The translations under genes were made by a program, and so were the position numbers. This document shows, piece after piece, positions 43,568-55,338 of a stretch of DNA of 64,000 nucleotides (positions within the stretch are counted from its first letter, which is position 1; every line of letters starts with the position of its first letter). This stretch comes from Paraescarpia echinospica (Eukaryota; Annelida; Polychaeta; Sabellida; Siboglinidae). Where the stretch lies: NCBI GenBank assembly GCA_020002185.1, contig CM034531.1, forward strand, positions 90,269,901 to 90,333,900, written 5' to 3'. The notes below the pieces were generated by a model. The model saw only the letters and a list, made by a program, of their open reading frames with translations. It did not search any database and had not been told where the DNA came from.

Positions 43568-45153
43568 ATCTACTACTGTATTTATTCGAATTTTACTAAT
43601 ATTAAAATTTTCTTTTAGAAATTGCATGCTTATTTAGCCATCATTAATACCTCTATCTGGGTTCTACATGTTGTAAAGCGCCACGAACAATTTATAATTG
43701 GATCTGGCGCTATATTAAATAAAATATATTATTATTATTATGTGACTGCATTGCTTGAAATACTCGTGATTTCAACCAACAGTATGTGGCTGCATTGCTT
43801 GAAATACTCGAGATTTCAACCACCAGTGTGTGGCTGCATTGCTTGAAATACTTGTGATTTCAAACATCAGTGTTTGGCTGCATTGCTTGAAATACTTGTG
43901 ATTTCAACCAACAGTGTGTGGCTGCATTGCTTGAAATACTTGTGATTTCAACCAACAGTATATGACTGCATTGCTTGAAATACTCGTGATTTCAACCAAC
44001 AGTATGTGGCTGCATTACTTGAAATACTCGTGATTTCAACCATCAGTGTGTGGTTGCATTGCTTGAAATACTTGTGATTTCAACCATCAGTGTTTGGCTG
44101 CATTGCTTCAAAAAATACTTGTGATTTCAACCAACAGTGTGTGGCTGCATTGCTTGGAATACTTGTGATTTCAACCAACAGTGTGTGGCTGCATTGCTTG
44201 AAATACTTGTGATTTCAACCATCAGTGTGTGGCTGCGTTGCTTGAAATATTTGTGATTTCAACCAACAGTATGTGACTGCATTGCTTGAAATACTCGTGA
44301 TTTCAACAAACAGTATGTGGTTGCATTGCTTGAAATACTCGTGATTTCAACCACCAGTGTGTGGCTGCATTGCTTGAAATACTTGTGATTTCAAACATCA
44401 GTGTTTGACTGCATTGATTGAAATACTTGTGATTTCAACCATCAGTGTGTGGCTGCATTGCTTGAAATACTTGTGATTTCAACCATCAGTTTGTGGCTGC
44501 ATTGCTTGAAATACTTGTGATTTCAACCAACAGTGTGTGGCTGCATTGCTTGAAATACTTGTGATTTCAACCAACAGTGTGTGGTTGCATTGCTTGAAAT
44601 ACTTGTGATTTCAACCATCAGTGTGTGCTTGCATTGCTTGAAATACTTGTGATTTCAACCAACAGTGTGTGGTTGCATTGCTTGAAATACTTGTGATTTC
44701 AACCAACAGTGTGTGGCTGCATTGCTTGAAATACTTGTGATTTCAACCAACAGTATGTGGCTGGGTTGCTTGAAATACTTGTGATTTCAACCCACAGTGT
44801 GTGGCTGCATAGCTTGAATTACTTGTGATTTCAACCAACAGTGTGTGGCTGCATTGCTTGAAATACTTGTTATTTGAACCACCAGTGTTTGGCTGCATTG
44901 CTTGAAATACTTGTGATTTCAACCATCAGTGTGTGGCTGCATTGCTTGAAATACTTGTGATTTCAACCAACAGTGTGTGGCTGCATTGCTTGAAATACTT
45001 GTGATTTCAACCATCAGTATGTGGCTGCATTGCTTGAAATACTTGTGATTTCAATCAACAGTTTGAGGGCTGCGTTACCTGAATGTAATGTCCTTATTGT
45101 AATCATTATCTAGACTTGTATCTTCTAATTTATTTATTTGTGCTTTTAAAATA
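43568..45153. repeat. 44-bp satellite and flank, right arm
   Basis: Mirror of 28,719-30,304. The satellite proper spans 43,743-45,075. Confidence 0.9.
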
Positions 45154-45309
45154 TACATTTAACAAGATTTAACAAGATTGCCACCCAGAGAATTAACTCT
45201 AGGTGGCAGGTGGACAAGGAAGCCCTTTGGCATATCGAGAGTCCGAACCTTTTATCTACGTGTTTCCCGCCCTTCTGAGGTATGTGTCGATTTTATTTTT
45301 AAACATATT
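45154..45309 (-). mobile_element. LINE 3' end fragment, right arm
   Basis: Mirror of 28,563-28,718, and collinear on - with the LINE at 55,339-57,745. The 6 bp before S3 read CATATT. Confidence 0.8.
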
Positions 45310-45737
45310 AGTAGTGGTTCAGGACTCGCCATCCCCGGAAGTGACCTAAGATCAAAGGCTTTTGAGTTTTTTATAAGTAAAATTCCTACGTTTTTTAGCA
45401 CTAATGTTTTAGTAAACGTCAAAGTGATTGATGGGGGTCATGAGAAAGAGGGTGTCGCCCTCTACTAACTAATGAGGCACTAATAAGGGAAATAAATAGG
45501 GTGAATATCGGCCTCTAGTGACTAATCAGGTACTAATTAGGTAAAAAAAATAGGGTAATTAATTAAGTACTAATTAGTAACAAATGAGTAGCGCAATTAT
45601 TGGAGGAGAACGTTAGCAATGACTAAAAATAGTAAATAGCGACCAATTAGTATTAATTAGGTGACGGGGGAGGTGGGAAAGATTTTAGAGTGAAGTGACG
45701 TCCCTGGGGATCAGCGAGGTTAATATCATGACGCGCG

Positions 45738-45777
45738 GGAAGGTTCTAGAAGGTTCTAGAACCTTCTAGAAGCTTCT
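45738..45777. promoter_or_regulatory. Heat-shock-element array, S3 left
   Basis: Eight pentamers, mirror of the S2 array at 28,095-28,134. Confidence 0.6.
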
Positions 45778-46289
45778 AGCCCGGTGCGGTGGTGGAGGTG
45801 GGGGTCATCGGGGTTAGTCGAGCGGTTTAGATTACGCCCGGCGCGCTGGAGATCAGGAGGGCAATTGAGTGGCCTGGTTTTCACGACTCACTGGCAAATG
45901 GGGTGTCGTATGTCAGGCTGTAGGAGTTTTATGTGCATTGTTTGACGGAAGGCCGGATAAATGTTTTTCGTGTCGCATAGGCGCCGATGTGGGTATTGCC
46001 TGTCAGTGCTGGCCGCGGTACGGCTGATTTTTTGGTAACAGCCGATGCACGTGCATTAGCGGTGCAAAATCGTTATAGCGGCTGGAGGCCGGAGCTGTCA
46101 GGATACGCGTGCATTGGAGTTATCGTTATAGCAGCTGGGGGGCCAAATGTGTAGGTGGAAATATAGGCATTATTCGTGTGTGAGTTGGAATGCTGGTGGA
46201 TTGCGAAAGGAAACACAGAAACAGCAATAAACGGTGAGAAATAAATTTTATTGGTATACAGATGAATTTATTATGAAGACGGAAAGGGG
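45778..46289. other. S3 left 3' flank, no gene seen
   Basis: Mirror of 27,583-28,094, containing AATAAA signals on -. Confidence 0.5.
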
Positions 46290-46724
46290 TCATGGGGGTG
46301 GACCAAAGCCGTTGCGGCCGGGGGGCTGTGGAGGAAAGCCTAAATGAACGGAAAGATGTGCTGGGATGGGTGGCGCAAATGACGGGAGGAGAATTTGAGG
46401 GCGTGGAAAGATATCAGCAAAGGAGAATGGCTGTGTGAAAGTCTCTTCTGGTAGGGGGTTGTCTGCAGCTAGAAATTCTAAATCGGGGATGCCACTGTAG
46501 CCGTCGTCGAAGTTTTCTTCTGGTTTTCGTCACTGTCGTATTGTTGTTCTTGTTGTTGTTCTTGTTGTCGTCGCGGCTCGACGGCTAAGAGTGGCCGGTG
46601 GGGGCGTCGTGACGAGGCGAAGCTGATTGTGTGGGGGGCAGGTCCGACGAAGTGAATTATAACACCCCGTCCGAAGGCGTGGCATCGATGCGTTAGGCCA
46701 GGGTCGATCACGTAGATGTGTCTG
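46290..46724 (-). pseudogene. S-element gene b, S3 left
   Basis: Mirror of S2 gene b, with the same 1-nt deletion. Confidence 0.5.
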
Positions 46725-46766
46725 CTGTGGGACGGAGGAAAAGTTCAATTAGCGTCGGGGTGGCGA

Positions 46767-47634
46767 CTACTGGCGCGCGGGGCTCGCCCTACCGAGTGGC
46801 CATTCCGATGAGTGTGGTTGGGTTGTCCCATAAGGAGGCGATTGACCAATTCGGGGGCCACGATCAATAGGCGATATCTGTGGAGAAGGAAAAAGTGTTA
46901 AGGGGTGTGATGTGGTCGGCGACGTCCAAGGTACAATGTGGCCGTGGCGGCCGGGGGGCTGTGGAGGAAAGCCTAAATGAACGGAAAGATGTGCTGGGAT
47001 GGGTGGCGCAAATGACGGGAGGAGAATTTGAGGGCGTGGAAAGATATCAGCAAAGGAGAATGTCTGTGTGAAAGTCTCTTCTGGTAGGGGGTTGTCTGCA
47101 TCTAGAAATTCTAAATCGGGGGTGCCACTGTAGCCGTCGTCGAAGTTTTGGGGGCTGTGGAGGAAAGCCTAAATGAACGGAAAGATGTGCTGGGATGGGT
47201 GGCGCAAATGAGGGGAGGAGAATTTGAGGGCGTGGAAAGATATCAGCAAAGGAGAATGGCTGTGTGAAAGTCTCTTCTGGTAGGGGGTTGTCTGCATCTA
47301 GAAATTCTAAATCGGGGGTGCCACTGTAGCCGTCGTCGAAGTTTTCTTCTGTGTCGTCTTGTTGTTGTTCGTCACTGTCGTATTGTACTTGTTGTTGTTG
47401 TCGTCGCTGCTCGACGGCTAAGAGGGGCTGGTGGTGGCATCGTGACGAGGTGAATCTGATTGTGTGAGGGGCAGGTCCGACGTAGTGCACTATAGTCCCC
47501 CGTCCGATATCGTAGCGTCGATGCGTCAGGCTAGGGTCGATCACGTAGATGTGTCTGTGCTGGGATGGGTGGCGCAGTTGTTGCGCCGCTGTTTTGCGCG
47601 CGGTAACGTGTTGCGGCCTAGACACGTACGCCAT
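46767..47634 (-). pseudogene. S-element gene a, S3 left
   Basis: Mirror of S2 gene a, with the same 196-bp internal duplication and no difference seen in the 195-codon ORF. Confidence 0.55.
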
Positions 47635-48000
47635 AGCCTTACATAAGGGGCTGACGTCACTGTTTATATAAAGCGCTTATGTAACTGTTTGTAAGTTTTA
47701 AAACGACCGTTAAAGGTGAAATGTGAGCAAACTAAGCGGCCTATAATAGTCAGTGGGGACTAGAGAATCTTATGGTAACTTTATATTAGGAAATAAAAGT
47801 GGCGTTCTGTTAGTGCACTAGGCTGACCGAGAGATTTTTTTCAGTTTTAGTAACCTTGTAAGAGTCGGCTGCTTTGCGGCTCGCGTGCGCTCGCTCACGG
47901 GGGGCCGCGTGCGGGCCGCGTGCAAAGCGCTTATATAGGGACTGGGCGGAGAACGTCTAAGTATCGTCGCTGTCGTGTTGCTACCGTTGCAGTGACTTTG
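47635..48000 (-). promoter_or_regulatory. S3 left promoter/leader
   Basis: TGACGTCA at 47,652-47,659 and a TATA at 47,931-47,937 (-). One base differs from the S2 leader (a longer G run near 47,900), so the arms are not strictly identical. Confidence 0.6.
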
Positions 48001-49000
48001 NNNNNNNNNNNNNNNNNNNNNNNNNNNNNNNNNNNNNNNNNNNNNNNNNNNNNNNNNNNNNNNNNNNNNNNNNNNNNNNNNNNNNNNNNNNNNNNNNNNN
48101 NNNNNNNNNNNNNNNNNNNNNNNNNNNNNNNNNNNNNNNNNNNNNNNNNNNNNNNNNNNNNNNNNNNNNNNNNNNNNNNNNNNNNNNNNNNNNNNNNNNN
48201 NNNNNNNNNNNNNNNNNNNNNNNNNNNNNNNNNNNNNNNNNNNNNNNNNNNNNNNNNNNNNNNNNNNNNNNNNNNNNNNNNNNNNNNNNNNNNNNNNNNN
48301 NNNNNNNNNNNNNNNNNNNNNNNNNNNNNNNNNNNNNNNNNNNNNNNNNNNNNNNNNNNNNNNNNNNNNNNNNNNNNNNNNNNNNNNNNNNNNNNNNNNN
48401 NNNNNNNNNNNNNNNNNNNNNNNNNNNNNNNNNNNNNNNNNNNNNNNNNNNNNNNNNNNNNNNNNNNNNNNNNNNNNNNNNNNNNNNNNNNNNNNNNNNN
48501 NNNNNNNNNNNNNNNNNNNNNNNNNNNNNNNNNNNNNNNNNNNNNNNNNNNNNNNNNNNNNNNNNNNNNNNNNNNNNNNNNNNNNNNNNNNNNNNNNNNN
48601 NNNNNNNNNNNNNNNNNNNNNNNNNNNNNNNNNNNNNNNNNNNNNNNNNNNNNNNNNNNNNNNNNNNNNNNNNNNNNNNNNNNNNNNNNNNNNNNNNNNN
48701 NNNNNNNNNNNNNNNNNNNNNNNNNNNNNNNNNNNNNNNNNNNNNNNNNNNNNNNNNNNNNNNNNNNNNNNNNNNNNNNNNNNNNNNNNNNNNNNNNNNN
48801 NNNNNNNNNNNNNNNNNNNNNNNNNNNNNNNNNNNNNNNNNNNNNNNNNNNNNNNNNNNNNNNNNNNNNNNNNNNNNNNNNNNNNNNNNNNNNNNNNNNN
48901 NNNNNNNNNNNNNNNNNNNNNNNNNNNNNNNNNNNNNNNNNNNNNNNNNNNNNNNNNNNNNNNNNNNNNNNNNNNNNNNNNNNNNNNNNNNNNNNNNNNN
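48001..49000. other. Assembly gap, exactly 1,000 N
   Basis: Placeholder inside the S3 left 101-bp array. Comparison with the right half suggests that more than 1 kb is missing. Confidence 1.
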
Positions 49001-49359
49001 TGTTCTTTCTCCAGTGTTTCCTGTCTACAACCCTTGTCTCCATCTCCTCCAATCTTATTTACAGGGGTGAGGCTCTGGTACAGTAACGGGACAATTGTTG
49101 TGTTCTTTCTCCAGTGTTTCCTGTCCACAGCCCATGTCTCCATCTCCTCCAGTCTTATTCTATATGGGTGAGGGTCTGGTACAGTAATGTGACAATTGTT
49201 CTGTTCTTTCTCCAGTATTTCCTGTCCACATCCCCAGTCTCCATCTCCTCCAGTCTTATTGTATAGGGGTGAGGGTCTGGTACAGTAATGTATCTCTTGT
49301 TCTGTTCTTTCTCCAGTGTTTCCTGTCCACAGCCCCCTGTCTCCATCTCCTCCAGTCTT
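49001..49359. repeat. 101-bp tandem array, S3 left (after gap)
   Basis: About 3.5 units remain after the gap, in the left-arm orientation. Confidence 0.9.
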
Positions 49360-49929
49360 CACCACAAGCCCAATGCACAAGTATCAGCTGTCAACGAACG
49401 CCTGTCTATGGCCAACTAGCGCACATAACACACCGCGTATGCCCGTGGCGCACAGCCAGCTGACAGCCAAAATAAACAAACCCCGCTTAACGCTTAACGC
49501 TCATACACTGCATAAATCTGACAGTACACGTCGACATACGAAAGTGACCCCTTAGGTAGGTAGGTAGGTAGGGATAGTCCTTATGTTAGGTAGGTTGTTT
49601 ATACGAGTATCGGCGCCGTAGTGACGCCGTCGTCGAGCACGCGACGTTTGGCGTAGAAGTAGCTCAACGCCGCGCGCTCCTGAATGTTCGTCAGCACATA
49701 GCACATAATAGTGGTTAAGACATAAGTATCACGTACCTCACTGCCGAACGGGGGTATCGTATGTCGACGTGTACTGTCAGACTTTATGCAGTGTATGAGC
49801 GTTAAGCGGGGTTTGTTTATTTTGGCTGTCAGCTGGCTGTGCGCCAGCATACGCGGTGTGTTATGTGCGCTAGTTGGCCATAGGCAGGCGTTCGTTGACA
49901 GCTGATACTTGTGCATTGGGCTTGTGGTG
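49360..49929. repeat. S3 centre, asymmetric (hairpin lost)
   Basis: The left arm stops at GTCGACATACG (about 49,540) and continues directly into AAAGTGACCCCTTAGG of the right arm. The hairpin and one polB fragment present in S1 and S2 are therefore missing. The remaining polB fragment is on - at 49,599-49,697. Confidence 0.8.
49599..49697 (-). pseudogene. polB 3'-terminal fragment, S3
   Basis: The same 32 codons as in S1 and S2, single copy here. Confidence 0.85.
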
Positions 49930-52636
49930 AAGACTGGAGGAGATGGAGACAGGGGGCTGTGGACAGGAAACACTGGAGAAAGAACAGAACAAGAGATACA
50001 TTACTGTACCAGACCCTCACCCCTATACAATAAGACTGGAGGAGATGGAGACAGGGGCTGTGGACAGGAAATACTGGAGAAAGAACAGAACAATTGTCAC
50101 ATTACTGTACCAGACCCTCACCCATATAGAATAAGACTGGAGGAGATGGAGACATGGGCTGTGGACAGAAAACACTGGAGAAAGAACAGAACAATTGGCC
50201 CGTTACTGTACCAGACCCTCACCCCTGTAAATAAGATTGGAGGAGATGGAGACAAGGGTTGTAGACAGGAAACACTGGAGAAAGAACAGAACAATTGTCA
50301 CATTACTGTACCAGACCTTCACCCCTATACAATAAGACTGTAGGAGATGGAGACAGAGGCTGTAGAAAGGAAACACTGGAGAAAGAACAGAACAATTGTC
50401 ACATTACTGTACCAGACCCTAACCCCTACACAATAAGACTGTAGGACATGGAGATTGACGCGGTAGACAGAAAACACTGGAGAAAGAACAGAACAATTGT
50501 CACATTACTGTACCAGACCCTCACCCCTATACAATAAGACTGTAGGAGATGGAGACAGAGGCTGTAGACTGCAAACACTGGAGAAAGAACAGAACAAGTG
50601 TTACAATACTCTACTTGACCCTCATCACTATACAATAAGAATGGAGGAGATACTTCATCTGTTCTTTCTCCAGTGTTACCTATCTACAGCCCCTGTCTCC
50701 ATCTCCTCCAGTCTTATTGTATAGGGGTGAGGGTCTGTACAGTAACAGAACAAGTGTTACAATACTGTACCACACCCACACCCCTATGCAACAAGACGGG
50801 AGGAGATGGAGACAGGGGCTGTGGACAGGAAACACTGGAGAAAGAACAGAACAATTGTCACATTACTGTACCAGACCCTCATCCCTATACGATAAGACTG
50901 GAGGAGATGGAGACAGGGGCCGCGGACAGGAAACACTGGAGAAAGAACAGAACAATTGTCACATTACTGTACCAGACCCTCACCCCTATGCCATAAGACT
51001 GAAGGTGATGGAGACAGGGGCTGTGGACAGGAAACACTGGAGAAAGAACAGAACAAGAACAATTGTCACATTACTGTACCAGACCATCATCCCTATACGA
51101 TAAGACTGGAGGAGATGGAGACAGGGGCCGCGGACAGGAAACACTGGAGAAAGAACAGAACAATTGTCACATTACTGTACCAGACCCTCACCCCTATACC
51201 ATAAGACTGAAGGTGATAGAGACAGGGGCTGTGGACAGGAAACATTGGAGAAAGAACAGAACAATTGTGACATTACTGTACCAGACCCTCACCCCTATAC
51301 AATAAGACTGGAGGCAATAGACACAAGGATTGTAGGCAGGAAACACTGGAGAAAGAACAGAACAATTGCTACGATACTGTACCAGACCCTCACCCCTATA
51401 ACATAAGACTGGAGGAGATGGAGACAGGGGCTGTAGACAGGAAACATTGGAGAAAGAACAGAACAAGTGTTACAATACTGTACCACACCCTCACCCCTTT
51501 ACAATAAGACTGGATGAGATGGAGACAAGGGTTGTAAACACCGGAGAAAGAACAGAACAAGTGTTACAATACTGTACCAGACCCTCACCCCTTTACAACA
51601 AGGAAACACTGGAGAAAGAACAGATGAAGTGTTACAATACTGTACCAGACCCTCACCCCTATACAATAAGACTGGAGGAGATGGAGACAGGGGCTGTGGA
51701 CAGGCTACGATACTGTACCAGACCCTCACCCCTATAAAATAAGACTGAAGGAGATGGAGACAGGGGCTGTAGACAGGAAACATAGGAGAAAGAACAGAAC
51801 AAGTGTTACAATACTGTGCCAGACCCTCACCCCTTTACAATAAGACTGGAGGAGATGGAGACAAGGGTTGTAGGCAGGAAACACTGGAGAAAGAACAGAA
51901 CAAGTGTTACAATACTGTACCAGACCCTCACCCATATATAATAAGACTGGAGGAGATGGAGACGGGCTGTAGACAGGAAACACTGGAGAAAGAACAGAAC
52001 AAGTGTTACAATACTGTACCAGACCCTCACCCCTATACAATAAGAATGGAAGAGATGGAGACAGGGGCTGTGGACAGGAAACACTGGAGAAAGAACAGAA
52101 CAAGTGTTACAATACTGCACCAGACCCTCACCCCTATACAATAAGACTGCAGGAGATGGAGACAGGGGCTGTAGACAGGAAACACTGGAGAAAGAACAGA
52201 ACGAGTGTTGCAATACTGTACCAGACCCTCACTCCTATACAATAAGACTGTAAGAGATGGAGACAGAGGCTGTAGACAGGAAACACTGGACAAAGAACAG
52301 AACAAGAGTTAAGATACTGTACTAGACCATCACCCCTATACAATAAGACTGGAGGAGACAGATACAGGGGCTGTGGACAGGAAACACTGGAGAAAGAACA
52401 GAACAATTGTCACATTACTGTACCAGACCCTCACTCCTATACAATAAGACTGGAGGAGATGGAGACAAGGGCTTTAGACAGGAAACACTGGAGAAAGAAC
52501 AGAACTAGTGTTACAATACTGTACCAGTCCCTCACCCATATACAATAAGACTGGAGGCGATGGAGACAGGGGCTGTAGACAGGAAACACTGGAGAAAGAA
52601 CAGAACAAGTATTACAATACTGTACCAGACCCTCAC
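49930..52636. repeat. 101-bp tandem array, S3 right arm (about 27 units)
   Basis: The longest array in the window, with local rearrangements (about 50,655-50,760, where a short inverted unit occurs, and 51,590-51,720). Confidence 0.9.
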
Positions 52637-53037
52637 AGGCGGCGACATGATCAACAACGCTCTGCAACACACAAAGTTACTGCAACGGTAGCAACACGAC
52701 AGCGACGATACTTAGACTTTCTCTGCCCAGTCCCTATATAAGCGCTTTGCACGCGGCCCGCACGCGGCCCCCGTGAGCGAGCGCACGCGAGCCGCAAAGC
52801 AGCCGACTTTTACAAGGTTACTAAAACTGAAAAAAATCTCTCGGTCAGCCTAGTGCACTAACAGAACGCCACTTTTATTTCCTAATATAAAGTTACCATA
52901 AGATTCTCTAGTCCCCACTGACTATTATAGGCCGCTTAGTTTGCTCACATTTCACCTTTAACGGTCGTTTTAAAGACTTACAAACAGTTACATAAGCGCT
53001 TTATATAAACAGTGACGTCAGCCCCTTATGTAAGGCT
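52637..53037 (+). promoter_or_regulatory. S3 right promoter/leader
   Basis: TATATAA at 52,735-52,741, a second TATA near 53,002 and TGACGTCA at 53,013-53,020. Confidence 0.6.
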
Positions 53038-53905
53038 ATGGCGTACGTGTCTAGGCCGCAACACGTTACCGCGCGCAAAACAGCGGCGCAACAACTGCGC
53101 CACCCATCCCAGCACAGACACATCTACGTGATCGACCCTAGCCTGACGCATCGACGCTACGATATCGGACGGGGGACTATAGTGCACTACGTCGGACCTG
53201 CCTCTCACACAATCAGATTCACCTCGTCACGGTGCCACCACCAGCCCCTCTTAGCCGTCGAGCCGCGACGACAACAACAACAAGTACAATACGACAGTGA
53301 CGAACAACAACAAGACGACACAGAAGAAAACTTCGACGACGGCTACAGTGGCACCCCCGATTTAGAATTTCTAGATGCAGACAACCCCCTACCAGAAGAG
53401 ACTTTCACACAGACATTCTCCTTTGCTGATATCTTTCCACGCCCTCAAATTCTCCTCCCCTCATTTGCGCCACCCATCCCAGCACATCTTTCCGTTCATT
53501 TAGGCTTTCCTCCACAGCCCCCAAAACTTCGACGACGGCTAAAGTGGCACCCCCGATTTAGAATTTCTAGATGCAGACAACCCCCTACCAGAAGAGACTT
53601 TCACACAGACATTCTCCTTTGCTGATATCCTTCCACGCCCTCAAATTCTCCTCCCGTCATTTGCGCCACCCATCCCAGCACATCTTTCCGTTCATTTAGG
53701 CTTTCCTCCACAGCCCCCCGGCCGCCACGACCACATTGTACCTTGGACGTCGCCGACCACATCACACCCCTTAACACTTTTTCCTTCTCCACAGATATCG
53801 CCTATTGATCGTGGCCCCCGAATTGGTCAATCGGCTCCTTATGGGACAACCCAACCACACTCATCGGAATGGCCACCCGGTAGGGCGAGCCCCGCGCGCC
53901 AGTAG
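53038..53905 (+). pseudogene. S-element gene a, S3 right
   Basis: As S2 gene a, with the 196-bp duplication and a few substitutions (for example TFTQTF for TFTQPF, EPRRQ for EQRRQ). It is more diverged from S2 than the S3 left copy is. Confidence 0.55.
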
Positions 53906-53947
53906 ACGCCACCCCGACGCTAATTGAACTTTTCCTCCGTCCCACAG

Positions 53948-54383
53948 CAGACACATCTACGTGATCGACCCTGGCCTAACGCATCGATGCCACGCCTTCG
54001 GACGGGGTGTTATAATTCACTTCGTCGGACCTGCCCCCCACACAATCAGCTTCGCCTCCTCACGACGCCCCCACCGGCCCCTCTTAGCCGTCGAGCCGCG
54101 ACGACAACAAGAACAACAACAAGAACAACAATAAGACAGTGACGAAGAACCAGAAGAAAACTTCGACGACGGCTACAGTGGCATCCCCGATTTAGAATTT
54201 CTAGCTGCAGACAACCCCCTACCAGAAGAGACTTTCACACAGCCATTCTCCTTTGCTGATATCTTTCCACGCCCTCAAATTCTCCTCCCGTCATTTGCGC
54301 CACCCATCCCAGCACATCTTTCCGTTCATTTAGGCTTTCCTCCACAGCCCCCCGGCCGCAACGGCTTTGGTCCACCCCCATGA
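53948..54383 (+). pseudogene. S-element gene b, S3 right
   Basis: The indel seen in S2 is absent, so the Gln-rich, acidic and Pro-rich parts stay in one frame to TGA 54,381. A TAA at about 54,132-54,134 in the Gln-rich run interrupts it. Upstream is the same CCTCCGTCCCACAG acceptor-like site. Confidence 0.5.
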
Positions 54384-54895
54384 CCCCTTTCCGTCTTCAT
54401 AATAAATTCATCTGTATACCAATAAAATTTATTTCTCACCGTTTATTGCTGTTTCTGTGTTTCCTTTCGCATTCCACCAGCATTCCAACTCACACACGAA
54501 TAATGCCTATATTTCCACCTACACATTTGGCCCCCCAGCTGCTATAACGATAACTCCAATGCACGCGTATCCTGACAGCTCCGGCCTCCAGCCGCTATAA
54601 CGATTTTGCACCGCTAATGCACGTGCATCGGCTGTTACCAAAAAATCAGCCGTACCGCGGCCAGCACTGACAGGCAATACCCACATCGGCGCCTATGCGA
54701 CACGAAAAACATTTATCCGGCCTTCCGTCAAACAATGCACATAAAACTCCTACAGCCTGACATACGACACCCCATTTGCCAGTGAGTCGTGAAAACCAGG
54801 CCACTCAATTGCCCTCCTGATCTCCAGCGCGCCGGGCGTAATCTAAACCGCTCGACTAACCCCGATGACCCCCACCTCCACCACCGCACCGGGCT
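54384..54895. other. S3 right 3' flank, no gene seen
   Basis: AATAAA signals at about 54,400-54,425, then sequence as in S2. Confidence 0.5.
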
Positions 54896-54905
54896 AGAAG
54901 CTTCC
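54896..54905. promoter_or_regulatory. Heat-shock-element array contracted to 2 pentamers, S3 right
   Basis: Only AGAAG and CTTCC remain of the 40-bp array, an exact loss of six pentamers. Confidence 0.6.
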
Positions 54906-55332
54906 CGCGCGTCATGATATTAACCTCGCTGATCCCCAGGGACGTCACTTCACTCTAAAATCTTTCCCACCTCCCCCGTCACCTAATTAATATTAATTGG
55001 TCGCTATTTACTATTTTTAGTCATTGCTAACGTTCTCCTCCAATAATTGCGCTACTCATTTGTTACTAATTAGTACTTAATTAATTACCCTATTTTTTTA
55101 CCTAATTAGTACCTGATTAGTCACTAGAGGCCGATATTCACCCTATTTATTTCCCTTATTAGTGCCTCATTAGTTAGTAGAGGGCGACACCCTCTTTCTC
55201 ATGACCCCCATCAATCACTTTGACGTTTACTAAAACATTAGTGCTAAAAAACGTAGGAATTCTACTTATAAAAAACTCAAAAGCCTTTGATCTTAGGTCA
55301 CTTCCGGGGATGGCGAGTCCTGAACCACTACT
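54906..55332. repeat. S3 right terminal inverted repeat
   Basis: Mirror of 45,310-45,737, ending CCTGAACCACTACT. Confidence 0.75.
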
Positions 55333-55338
55333 TATATT

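Larger units (their letters stand above)
45310..55332. mobile_element. S3: palindromic terminal-inverted-repeat element (about 10 kb incl. gap)
   Basis: Both ends carry 5'-AGTAGTGGTTCAGG in inverted orientation. Inward on each side come the AT-rich terminal region, heat-shock elements, genes b and a, the CRE/TATA promoter and 101-bp arrays, meeting at a centre near 49,550-49,650. The element interrupts one LINE between VN and MFKNK of its C-terminus. The flanks are CATATT (45,304-45,309) and TATATT (55,333-55,338), a 5-6 bp target duplication. Long TIRs, AG...CT ends and TSDs of about 6 bp are Polinton traits. No integrase or polymerase is encoded, so any mobility would need helper proteins. 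Confidence 0.75.
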
